9,539 nt of DNA from Verrucomicrobiota bacterium (lineage in GTDB: Bacteria; Verrucomicrobiota; Verrucomicrobiia; Limisphaerales; AV2): assembly GCA_003219675.1 (NCBI GenBank), contig QHPW01000361.1, forward strand, positions 21,017-30,555, given 5' to 3'. Below are positions 1 through 8,700 of the stretch, one piece after another. The position numbers and the translations under genes were made by a program. The notes beneath the pieces are model-generated. The model was not told the DNA's origin. It saw nothing but the letters and a program-made list of their open reading frames with translations, and ran no database searches. Position 1 is the first letter of the stretch; each line of letters starts with the position of its first letter.

Positions 1-2709
1 ACAGCGACGGCCTTTCCCGCGGTTTCCTCGCAGTGGCACACCCAACAGATCGAAGATGCCGTCAAGCCGATCGACGATCCGCGCGCCGTCTCCGACGGTA
101 GTAAGCGATATGTCGTCTACTGGGGAGAGGACGACGATTGGCATCTGCTCAAATGGGATAACGGCTGGTCGAGCGCAGGCGGCATTTTGAGTCAAGCCGG
201 CGTAAAGACACCTGCCAGTCAGAGGAAATCGACTGGTCAGCCCGCAGTGTATGTGACCCAGGGTGTCGCCCACGTTGTCGGTCGTGCTGGTCTGGACGGA
301 CATCTTTTTGACGTATGGTTTGACGGAGCTGCAGGCTGGAAGAACGATGATGTTACCGCGCTGGCCCGAGCTAATTTTCCGGGTATGCCAGCAGCGACGT
401 ATTCTCCCTCGGTTTATGAGGACTCAAGCGGAGTTGGCATCGTGTTCCGTGGGGTTGGCGGCGATCTTTGGGTTGTCAATCGCAGCCCCAGCGTTGCCTT
501 TCCCGCGGGAAACGCGCCGACAAACCTCACTTTAGCCACCTTCTCACAACCCGCTGCTGGAAACCCGACGTCCTTCGTGCTGAACAACGAGCCCCATGTC
601 GTGTATCGCGGAATCAACGGGCTGATATACGATATTTGGCGGCATGGCGGCACATGGGGTGTGCAGCAGGTCAGCGCCGAGAAAGCCGCGGCGGACCCGG
701 CGGCGACAACAAATGGAACCATCGGCGTGGTGGCGGTTCGGGCAGCAAACGGAATCATTCAGGCCGCGCAATTTGACGGCACCAAATGGACGTCCGCTCC
801 GACAATAATCGCGAGCCTCAGTCAATCGAGAGTAGATTCAGTCGGGCAAGGGTTAGGATTATTAGCTCAGCGATCATCGAGTTTTCCCGCCCCAGCGCTC
901 CCGGCCATTGGCTCATCGTCGTCGCGGTGGGAGAACGGAATACAGTTCTTCAATTCAAATCCGGCAGTCGATACCTTCTCCGAAGCAGGATCAGACTCCC
1001 AACAAGCAGGGGAAAATGAAGGGCCGCTACCCTCCTCGTCGAGCACTGGAAACCCGTTTCTCCTCCGTCTCATCGAAACAGGAGGTGGCGGGTTCAGCTT
1101 GGACGAGGTGAGTGACGAGGGGGAGATCAATTCACTCGAAGCGTTGAGCGCCGCGTTGGATGGTTTGGACTCGACGTCAAACGTGACCTTCACCGATGTC
1201 AACGGGGTGACCACGTTTAATGTGCAGGTCAGCAAGTCCCTGGCGGGGCAGGTGGATCTGGATGTCGCCAACGAGGTGTTGGGTGGTCTCTTGAAGCTGA
1301 ATGGGACCTTGGAAATCACCGGCGAAGTTGCCTTGAATCTTACCTTTGGCGTGGACGACACCGGATTCTTCATCAAACCGAACACCACGACTCCGGAGAT
1401 CGTCCTCAGCAACCTTCGGATCACGGGAGACGTTTCAGGAGTTGGTCAGATCGGGTTCCTCGGGGTTACGGTAAAAGATGCGACGCTGACATTAGACCCT
1501 GCGGTCAAAATCAACGTCAAGCTCCGGGATCCTGGGACGGACGCCGCGGACGGTCTCATCCGTCTCGACGAGTTGGAAGGTGACATCGGTACGGTTGCGA
1601 CGACGACGCTTCAGGGAAATCCGACAGCGCCGGATGTGATCTTGACCGCCAAGGTGGCGGTGGCCGCGCTGGCCGACAGCAACGAGACACTCTTCGATCT
1701 CGGGGACGCCGAGATCAAGCTGACCTGGGCGGACGTCAACGCTCCGGAGCAGATGACATTCGATGTGAGCGCCGGTCCGAGCGAAGAGCTGCTGAATTTC
1801 TTGCAGCGCTCCGCAGATGGATTCCTCGGCGGACTTTCTTCCGCTGCCGGCGATTTCCAGCAAATGGCGGGAGTCGGGCTGTTCGCCGCGAAGATTCCCG
1901 TGGTTAACAAGACGCTCGGCGAGATCATGGCCGATGTCGCCCATCCGCTCGTCGTCCCCACTGATGCCGTCTCGTTCGTCTCCTCCGTTTTCGCCGTCGG
2001 CCCGAATCAGAAATTCGTGGTGGACGTCTCCGGCCTTGATCTCACCAAGAAGGGCGTCGGCGTCGGCGACGCAGTGTTTTACCAGAGCGGTACGGGTGAG
2101 GTGCAGGGGACCATTGATGCGGTTGATTCGGCCGGCTTCACCGTCGCGTTCGCAACCGGATTAAACCAGGACCCGAATCTTACAAATCCCTCCTTCCGGA
2201 TCGTCGGGCCGGGAACCATCCAGAGCGAGCTAACCTCCTTCATCGATGGCCTGCGCCACCGTCTCAGCATCCACGGCTCGACCCCGACGCTCCAGGACAT
2301 GGTGGAGGAAGTCGCGAATCTCGTCGGAGTGAACCTGGATCAACTCGACGTCAAGGTGATCGGGACGGGCGCCAATCGGTCCGTCGAGTTCACGATCCCG
2401 TTCAATCCCGATCCTCTGCAGTTCACCGAACACCTGGACCTCGGGAGCTCCATCGAAGGACTTAAGCTCACCGCCGGCGGCGACGTGAAGTTCTCGGTCG
2501 ATCCGGCATTTCGGTTGCGTGTGGGGATCCGATTGGGCGGGGACGTGTCGGTCGCGGATCGGTTCTACCTGGCCGAGGATGATACGCCCGAAGTGACGCT
2601 GGGCGTCTCGGCTTCCCTCGATAATCCGAATGTCACCGGCACGTTCGGTGATTTTCTACAGGTCAAGTTGCAGGAACGGGTGCGAACAACGACAGCCGCA
2701 TCACTTTGA
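1..2709 (+). CDS. N-terminal part (5' partial): lectin-like propeller plus first modules of a giant surface protein
   Basis: The frame is open from base 1 with no stop upstream, so the true start is outside the window. The TTG at 187 is an internal Leu codon, and propeller-like sequence (YVVYWGEDDDWHLLKW, about 106-153) already lies before it. The first 270 or so residues form W- and G-rich blades of about 45-50 residues. A low-complexity linker follows, then module 1 (calcium-loop-like DPGTDAADGLIRLDEL at 1528-1575) and most of module 2. No cysteine is seen in this piece. The last residues in this frame, after KLQ at 2665-2673 (ERVRTTTAASL), do not resemble the module family. Frame 3 instead gives TGANNDSRITLTEL, which completes the expected loop, so the stop at 2707-2709 is a frameshift artefact rather than a natural C-terminus. 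Probably a glycan- or surface-binding region; exact function unknown. Confidence 0.85.
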   Translation, partial: TATAFPAVSSQWHTQQIEDAVKPIDDPRAVSDGSKRYVVYWGEDDDWHLLKWDNGWSSAGGILSQAGVKTPASQRKSTGQPAVYVTQGVAHVVGRAGLDGHLFDVWFDGAAGWKNDDVTALARANFPGMPAATYSPSVYEDSSGVGIVFRGVGGDLWVVNRSPSVAFPAGNAPTNLTLATFSQPAAGNPTSFVLNNEPHVVYRGINGLIYDIWRHGGTWGVQQVSAEKAAADPAATTNGTIGVVAVRAANGIIQAAQFDGTKWTSAPTIIASLSQSRVDSVGQGLGLLAQRSSSFPAPALPAIGSSSSRWENGIQFFNSNPAVDTFSEAGSDSQQAGENEGPLPSSSSTGNPFLLRLIETGGGGFSLDEVSDEGEINSLEALSAALDGLDSTSNVTFTDVNGVTTFNVQVSKSLAGQVDLDVANEVLGGLLKLNGTLEITGEVALNLTFGVDDTGFFIKPNTTTPEIVLSNLRITGDVSGVGQIGFLGVTVKDATLTLDPAVKINVKLRDPGTDAADGLIRLDELEGDIGTVATTTLQGNPTAPDVILTAKVAVAALADSNETLFDLGDAEIKLTWADVNAPEQMTFDVSAGPSEELLNFLQRSADGFLGGLSSAAGDFQQMAGVGLFAAKIPVVNKTLGEIMADVAHPLVVPTDAVSFVSSVFAVGPNQKFVVDVSGLDLTKKGVGVGDAVFYQSGTGEVQGTIDAVDSAGFTVAFATGLNQDPNLTNPSFRIVGPGTIQSELTSFIDGLRHRLSIHGSTPTLQDMVEEVANLVGVNLDQLDVKVIGTGANRSVEFTIPFNPDPLQFTEHLDLGSSIEGLKLTAGGDVKFSVDPAFRLRVGIRLGGDVSVADRFYLAEDDTPEVTLGVSASLDNPNVTGTFGDFLQVKLQERVRTTTAASL
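103..820 (+). other. PLL/tectonin-type lectin-like beta-propeller (4-5 blades visible)
   Basis: Successive blades of about 45-50 residues can be lined up: KRYVVYWGEDDDWHLLKWDN (from 103), VAHVVGRAGLDGHLFDVWFD (from 264), VGIVFRGVGGDLWVVNR (from about 433), EPHVVYRGINGLIYDIWRHG (from about 589) and VVAVRAANGIIQAAQFDG (from about 727). Each has the pattern hVVaR-x-x-DG-x-hhx-hW followed by a W-containing turn and a P-rich loop. This pattern is known from fucose-binding PLL-like and tectonin-type lectins and from many uncharacterised secreted bacterial proteins. Seven blades are usual in that fold, so about two or three probably lie upstream of base 1. A glycan-binding role is inferred from the fold only. 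The aromatic ladder is kept, but I cannot assign binding-pocket residues. Confidence 0.6.
821..1080 (+). other. Low-complexity Ser/Gly/Pro linker between propeller and stalk modules
   Basis: The translation here is rich in S, G, P, Q and E (e.g. QRSSSFPAPALPAIGSSSSR, SDSQQAGENEGPLPSSSS), with no regular hydrophobic pattern and no blade motif. It reads as a flexible spacer. It ends with GGGGFSLDEVSDEGEINSLE just past 1080, a degenerate acidic-loop motif that opens the module region. No second frameshift is suggested, because the frame is open and the motifs on both sides are in frame 1. Confidence 0.5.
1081..1578 (+). other. Module 1 (partial: beta part and acidic loop)
   Basis: This module lacks the helical VP-core segment and begins directly with beta-like sequence after the linker. 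It has LTFGVDDTGFFIKP (from 1342), the segment GQIGFLGVTVKDATLTLDP that precedes the loop in other modules, and the loop DPGTDAADGLIRLDEL (1528-1575). The loop departs from the strict EF-hand spacing by one inserted residue but keeps the DG-x-I-x-x-x-E core. Confidence 0.55.
1957..2214 (+). other. 86-residue beta-rich insert within module 2
   Basis: This stretch has no counterpart in the other modules. It contains NQKFVVDVSGLDLTKKGVGV, GDAVFYQSGTGEVQGTIDAV and AGFTVAFATGLNQDP: short beta strands with turns, like a small beta-barrel or SH3-like fold. It separates the two halves of the helical segment of module 2. I do not recognise the family. Confidence 0.45.
2674..2676 (+). other. Inferred one-base deletion (frameshift) within the closing loop of module 2
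   Basis: Frame 1 gives VKLQ up to 2673, matching VKLRD, VSLKD, VDVKD and MNLHD that precede the loop in other modules. Frame 3 gives TGANNDSRITLTEL from 2676. Inserting one base after 2675 makes a GAC or GAT codon and yields VKLQDTGANNDSRITLTEL, a perfect family match. No X-XXY-YYZ slippery heptamer is seen here, so programmed -1 shifting is not supported. Confidence 0.8.
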
Positions 2710-5700
2710 CGGAGCTCACGTCGTCCAGTCTTTCGGGTATCTTCGATGGCGGGATTGATGCGGTGTTCGGAATTGACCCGATCCAGATCAGCGCCGACAT
2801 CGACGGCGTGTCGCTCGGGTCACTGACCGTTTCTTTGGCGAGCGATCCCGATGGCCACGTGCGGAGCCTGCAAGACCTGCAAGTCCTGCCCTCGAAGATT
2901 CAAGTGACCGGAAAGTTTTCATTCAGCGATAACCTGCCCATTCCGGCCGCGTTGCGGGATTTGATCCTCGAAGGCCTGCAGACCGTTGTGAACCTGGCCG
3001 ACCGCGTCGATGATCTGCCTCCGTTCGCTCGAACTTTGCCGTTGGTCAATACCAGCCTCGCGCAAGCCCTCGACCTTCCCGGGCAACTCCGCGAACGTCT
3101 TTACAACCCGGTAGCCGATTACTTCGCCCAGGACACCACTCCCACAGTGCGCGAACTGGTGCAGGTGCTGCGCCGGACCTTTGCCTCGGTGGCCTCGCCT
3201 TCGACCGAAAGTGTTCTGCTGTTGAATTTTAATCTGAGCACGACCAAAACCGCGACGCTTCCCATCGATCTCGGGGCAGACGCCGGCAGCATCGGTCTGA
3301 AAGTGGACGCTTCGGCCAACCTCGATCTGGCCACGACTTTTAATTTTGATTTCACGGTCGGCGTTGATCTCACGCCGGGGTTGGCGGCATCCGACGCTTT
3401 CTTCATTCGTGTCAGCAGGCTGGACGCCTCGGGTCATATCCAGGCGCTCAACAATTTGAACTTCGGCGTCACGGCGGGATTCCTGCGGGCCGGAGTCCAA
3501 AACGGCACAGTCGATCTTAACGCGGCGCTTTCGGCCACTTTCAACAACCCGGATCATGATGCGGACGGGCGCATCACTTTGGGTGAATTAACGGGCGGAG
3601 ATGTTGTGACCATCAATCCGCCAACCGGCTCGTTGAATGTCGTTCTGCCCGTCGTCGCCACGCTGGGCGGGCAGAGCGTGGCGGGAAGCGGTCCGCAGCC
3701 GACGATTCGGATTACGGACGCGGACCTCTTCGCCGATCCGCCGCCCACGTTCGCGGCGGAGAACTTCGATGAATTCCTGAAATTCGACCTGCTCACGCCC
3801 CAGAGTGTCATCGGTCTGCTTGATCAACTCGGCTCCTGGCTCGACCAGTTCCGGAACACGAGCGTCTTCCAGACCAAGGTGCCCTTCACCGGATTGACCG
3901 TCGGCGGGCTGCTGGACCTGCGCCAGGCGTTTTTGGCGAAGGTGAGGCCGCTGCTGGAAACCAGCCCGGGCACGCCCAGCTTCAGCACGGCCCAGGAACT
4001 GGCGCAGGCTTTGGTCGGTCTTTTGGGCGGTGATCCATCGGCCGTCCATTACGATCCAACCACCCATCTGCTCAGCTATGCGATCCAGTTTACGCATACG
4101 TTCGCGAGCTCCGAAACTCCCATCGCTTTCGATGCAAATCTCGGGTCCATAGCGGGGATTCAGAGCAGCAGCGTGCTCAAAGTGAACGCGTCCGTTCGCG
4201 TGGCGCTGACTTTTGGCGTCGATCTCTCTCCGCTGGCGCCCGACACCACACCCTCCGACCCATCGGACGACGATTCAGTGGCGCGCCACTTTTTCATCGC
4301 GAATCCGACCGTGACCGGCACGCTCGATCTGACCGGCAGTGACATCAATGCGTCGGCCCGGCTCTTCAATTTCGTGGAGATCGGCATCCAGCACGGCAAT
4401 GGCGCCATCAACAGCACGGTCGCCGTCTCGCTGAAGGATCCCGGCACGCAAACCGGAACGGATGGACGCATCACCATGCCTGAACTGCTGGGTGGCCTCG
4501 GCAATCTATCGAGCCTGGTGAACACGCCCACCGTCACGGGCTTTGCCAATCTGACTTTGCCAGTGGTGCTGACGACTCCGATGACCGGCCTCGCGCTGGA
4601 TCCTCAAGCCAGCATTGCCGTCGCGTGGCCCGACGTTACCAATCCAAACACTCTGAACATCGAGCTCCGGCATCTCGATGTGCTGCTTGATTTTGAGCAC
4701 TTCGGCTTCCAACAGTTCTTGGATGCGCTCCAGGGTGTGTTGCAGTACCTCCGCAATGTCCAAGGTGTTGGATTCCTCGGACAAAAGCTGCCGGTGATCG
4801 ACCGCAGCATTGACGATCTTCTGGCGCTGGCCGACGGCTTTGCCGGGCAACTGGAGACGTTCAAGAACAATCCGGGCCAGAGTCTCCAGGGCGTCAAGCA
4901 ATTGATCAAAGACGCCTTCGGTGCGGAGCCGGCTGGCATCGAGCTCTCGCTCGACGGTCATACGGTGCGCATCGATCTGAGCTTCGGGACGACCCTGAAG
5001 AAATTGTTGCCGTTCGACATCGATCTCGCGAGCCTCGGGCTCAGCAACCTCTCCGGTCTAATCGGAGTCGATGCATCAGGGAAGCTCTTGTTGGAGCTGG
5101 GCGCGCAATTCGATTTGCACTTCGGCGTGGACCTCACCGATCCGCTCAGCCCGACGCCGTACCTGTACGACAACACGGGACTGACTCTTGAAGCCAAGGC
5201 AGCGGGGACCAATCTGTCCTTCCAGGCAAATATCGGCCCGCTCGGACTCTTCATTAAGAACGGCACGGCATCTCTCCAAGCGCGGACCGACCGGGACGGA
5301 AATCCAGCCACCATTGACCCCGCGGCGTTCACGGTTCGGCTGGCTCCTGATTCCACCGACCACCGATACCTGTTCTCCGAACTGTCTCTTGATAAAACGA
5401 CAGTGGACCTGAACGCGGCCGTCAACGTTACGCTGCCGGTCTTCTTCCCTGAATCGACCCAACTGAGCCCGGACCTGGCCATCAGCATTCCTGACCTCGG
5501 CGCTTTCTTCCGCGGCGACACGGGTGCGTTCACCATCACGACACCCGATTTCTCCGGCTTGATCGATGGACTGTCGATTCCGGACAGCCTCGGAGCATTC
5601 CTCGACGGACTGGATACGTTCCTGGGATACCTGCAGGACGCCCTCGATGGGCAGGTCTTCGGCGTCCCGGTCCCATTGATCGGCCATTCACTCCATGGTG

Positions 5701-8700
5701 GTTCCCAAGTAATCCAGTCGTTTCGGGACAAGGTATTGAGCGGGCTGCGCGCCTTGACCAACCAACCCAGCCAGGTCGTTCGACAGACATTGTTCGATGT
5801 CCTCGGGCCGGGCGACCTGAACCTTCTACGTGACCGCAACAATGATCATGCTGTGGACATCAATGACGTGGAAGTGGTCTCGGACTCGGACCATTTGCAG
5901 TTCAATGTTCGGCTCGGGCAGGACACGAAGGCGCTTGATGTTCCCCTGGCGTTCGACCTCGGTCTGCCCGGCTTGGGCCTGGACGTAGCCGGGAAGGTGC
6001 AAACCAAGGTCGATACCTCGGCGGCAAACGAACTGAAGGTGGACGTGGATGTCACGACTCCCGGTCTCGATGCCACGGGGCGCCTGGCATTTCTGCAACT
6101 TGAGGTAAAGGATGACGCGAGCGCGCCATCGCACTTCGTAGGGACCTTCACCGTGGACGTGAAAGACCCGACCGGTGACAACAACCGGTTGACCTTTAAC
6201 GAAATCCGCGCCGAGCCGGCCCTCTCGCAAGTGATCGACGCTCACCTGACGGGCAATGCCAATATCAACGTGAACACCATCGTCAGCTTTGGCGGTAATG
6301 CCTCCTTCCCGCGCTTGCTGGCCGATCTCAATGTCGGCTGGGCATTTGTCAACGCCAGCACCAGTTCGAGTGGCAGCACGTTCGGTGGCGTGCCGACGAT
6401 CGCGTTTAATCACGTGCAATTGGACCTGGGATCGTTCCTCGCAAATTTCATGAAGCCGATCATTGGCGGCATTCAGGATGTGCTCGGTCCAATCAAACCG
6501 GTGCTCGACGTGCTCACGAAGCCGCTGCCTGTCCTCTCAGACCTCGGCCCCATCCGCAATCTCCTTGACGAAAATGGCGACGGCCAGGTGACTCTGCTTG
6601 AGTTGGCGTCGAAGATCTCCGGCGATGTGGCAAAGGCGAAGACCTTCATCGAAGCTGCCGTAAACATCAATGATATCGCCGGTCTCCTGAGTTCGTTCTC
6701 GACCAGTGGCCCGAGCGCATTCTTGAACCTCGGCGGTTTCGATCTGGGATCACTGGATGTGCGCAAGGTCACGGACCTCACCGCAGCGGTTCCAAACGTC
6801 ACCGCCGGCGCCGGGGCACCGCCGGGAGACAACACACCGGAAGGAAAGCTGATCAAAAAGTTCAAATCCTCGCCGGGCGGCGGCTTCTCGTTCCCGTTCC
6901 TTGAAAATCCAAGCAAGGTCTTTGGACTCTTCTTCGGGAAATCCGTGGACCTCGTGCTCTACGACATGCCGACTCTGGAGCTCGGCTTCACCTACATGTC
7001 TCCGCCGATTCCGATCATCGGCCCGCTGAGCGAGGTGCTCAGCGGCACGGTGGGCGCGAAGATTCATTTCGCTTTTGGTTATGACACGACCGGTTTGAAA
7101 AAGTTCGTCGATACGCATGATCCAGCGGATCTCTTGACGGGGTTGTTCGTGAGCGATCGGGCCAATCCGGACGGCACCGGGGCCGACGTGCCCGAAGTGG
7201 TGTTGCAAGCGGGTATCGAAGCATTCGGCGCGATCAATGCCGTGATCGCCTCCGCCGGTGTTGGCGGCGGGATATTCGCCACGATTGACATGAACCTGCA
7301 CGACCCGAACAACGATGGACGCTTGCGCATCGACGAGATTCTGGCCGACCTCAAGCGCGGCCCGCTCTGTCTGTTTGACATGACAGGCAAAATCGATGGT
7401 GTCCTGAGCGCCTTCGTCAAGGTTGGCTTCTCCATCTTCAGCACGACCAAACACTTTGAGATCGCTCGCGTGACGCTCCTGGATTTCACCTTCGGTTGCG
7501 ACAGCAATGACGGCACTCCGCCCGTGCTCGCCTCGCAAAGCGGCGATGTGCTGACGCTGAACATGGGGCCGCTCGCCTCCAAGCGCGCCCATGGTGACAA
7601 GAGCGATGGAGATGAACACTTCAGGATCAAGAAGGGTTCGGCCGACGGTTCCGTTATTGTCGAGGCGTTTGGTTTCGACCAGGAGTTCAGCGGCGTGACG
7701 AAGATTGTGGCCGATGGAGGCGCGGGTAATGATACAATTACCATTGAACCGGGTGTGGTCGTTTCCGCTGAACTCAGCGGCGGTGAAGGGGACGATCATT
7801 TATTTGCAGGCGAGAATGACTCTATCCTGCACGGCGGCCCGGGCAACGATCAATTAAGCGGGCGGGCCGGCAATGACCAACTCTACGGCGATGAAGGGGG
7901 CGATACCTTGTTTGGCGGCGCTGGCATTGACCTGCTTGACGGTGGTGAGGGCGACGACATTCTCCAGGGTCAGGCGGGCAACGATACTCTGATCGGCGGA
8001 AACGGTGACGACACATTAATCGGCGGCCCGGGCGATGACATCCTCCATGGCGGAGATGGAAATGATCAACTCTGGGGTGACGACGGCGCCGACAAACTTT
8101 ATGGCGACGACGGCGTGGACATCCTCTACGGCGGGGCTGGGGACGATTTGCTGATGGGCGGAGCAGGGAACGACCAACTCTACGGAGAGAATGGATCGGA
8201 TACTCTCATGGGTGAAGCCGGCGACGACGAGCTTCATGGCGACGACGAACTTCATGGCGACGACGGCGCGGACATTCTTTATGGCGGGACTGGGGCCGAT
8301 TTGCTGACGGGCGGAGCGGGGAACGACCAACCCTACGGAGAGGCTGGATCGGATACTCTCAAGGGTGAAGCCGGCGACGATCTCCTTGTCGGTGGCAACG
8401 GAACGGACACTCTTTATGGCGGTGACGGCCAAGATCAACTTTTTGGCGATGCCGGGAACGACACTCTCTTTGGCGAAGCTGGACGGGACATCTTGCACGG
8501 CGGTCCCGGTGATGACACTCTCTATGGTGATTTCGCGACCGATAATCTCGGCGGTGACAGCGACACGATTTTCGGCGACGAAGGCAGCGATTCCATATTT
8601 GGCGGACCTGGCAACGACACGATCTACGCCGGAAGCGCAGCGGACGGCAGCGCGGCCGAGAACAACTCGACCCACACCATCTTTGGCGGTCCGGGCGACG

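Larger units (their letters stand above)
1579..2720 (+). other. Module 2, enlarged by an internal beta-rich insert and cut by the frameshift
   Basis: The module opens with VAVAALADSNETLFDLGDAE and the beta element IKLTWADVNAPEQMTFDV, which pairs with SIAVAWPDVTNPNTLNIEL in module 5. The VP-core helix AKIPVVNKTLGEIMAD (about 1888) follows. Where the other modules go on with one helical run, an 86-residue insert lies at 1957-2214. Helical sequence then resumes (LTSFIDGLRHRLSIHGSTPT), followed by RLRVGIRLGGDV, a weak FGVD equivalent. The closing loop is TGANNDSRITLTEL, readable only in frame 3. Confidence 0.55.
1081..7340 (+). repeat. Array of about seven divergent modules, each roughly 270-300 residues (stalk region)
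   Basis: The same three signatures recur in order, with low sequence identity. (1) A helix-forming stretch with a '[VIL]P[LVF][VIL]' core: AKIPVVNKTLGEIMAD (about 1888), RTLPLVNTSLAQALDL (about 3030), TKVPFTGLTVGGLLDL (3873), QKLPVIDRSIDDLLAL (4782), VPVPLIGHSLHGGSQV (5664). (2) A beta-rich stretch with an FGVD-type motif: 1345-1356, 3357-3368, 4212-4223, 5121-5132, and FGYD at 7074-7085. (3) A closing segment ending in an EF-hand or dockerin-like loop: 1528, 2674, 3552, 4437, about 5284, 6165, 7302. The pattern suggests ancient tandem duplication of one unit, here building a long calcium-stiffened stalk. I do not recognise the module as a named family. Boundaries in the module entries are approximate. 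Confidence 0.65.

Noticed and set aside
187..189. TTG as the start of the first coding region
   Set aside because: The frame is open to base 1, and propeller-like sequence already lies upstream of it. No Shine-Dalgarno sequence is present.
1957..2214. Insertion sequence or intron as the source of the module 2 insert
   Set aside because: The insert is in frame and protein-like on both sides. No transposase, inverted ends, target duplication or intron motif was seen.
2706..2708. TTG as an independent start, with the 4-base TTGA overlap taken as translational coupling
   Set aside because: The codon falls inside a conserved loop motif (RITLTEL) that begins upstream in the same frame. The overlap is a by-product of the frameshift.
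2660..2710. Programmed -1 ribosomal frameshifting
   Set aside because: No slippery heptamer in the right phase was found, and I saw no obvious stem-loop downstream. A plain indel explains the data better.
6750..7799. A 349-codon minus-strand frame, and a 294-codon one at 4958-5842
   Set aside because: Both lie opposite well-supported coding sequence with shared module motifs. Their products are Arg/Ser-rich and show no domain, and no ribosome binding site was seen.
8103..8381. CRISPR array or mobile-element repeats
   Set aside because: The repeats are in-frame coding repeats of the RTX type, with no unique spacers and no terminal inverted repeats.
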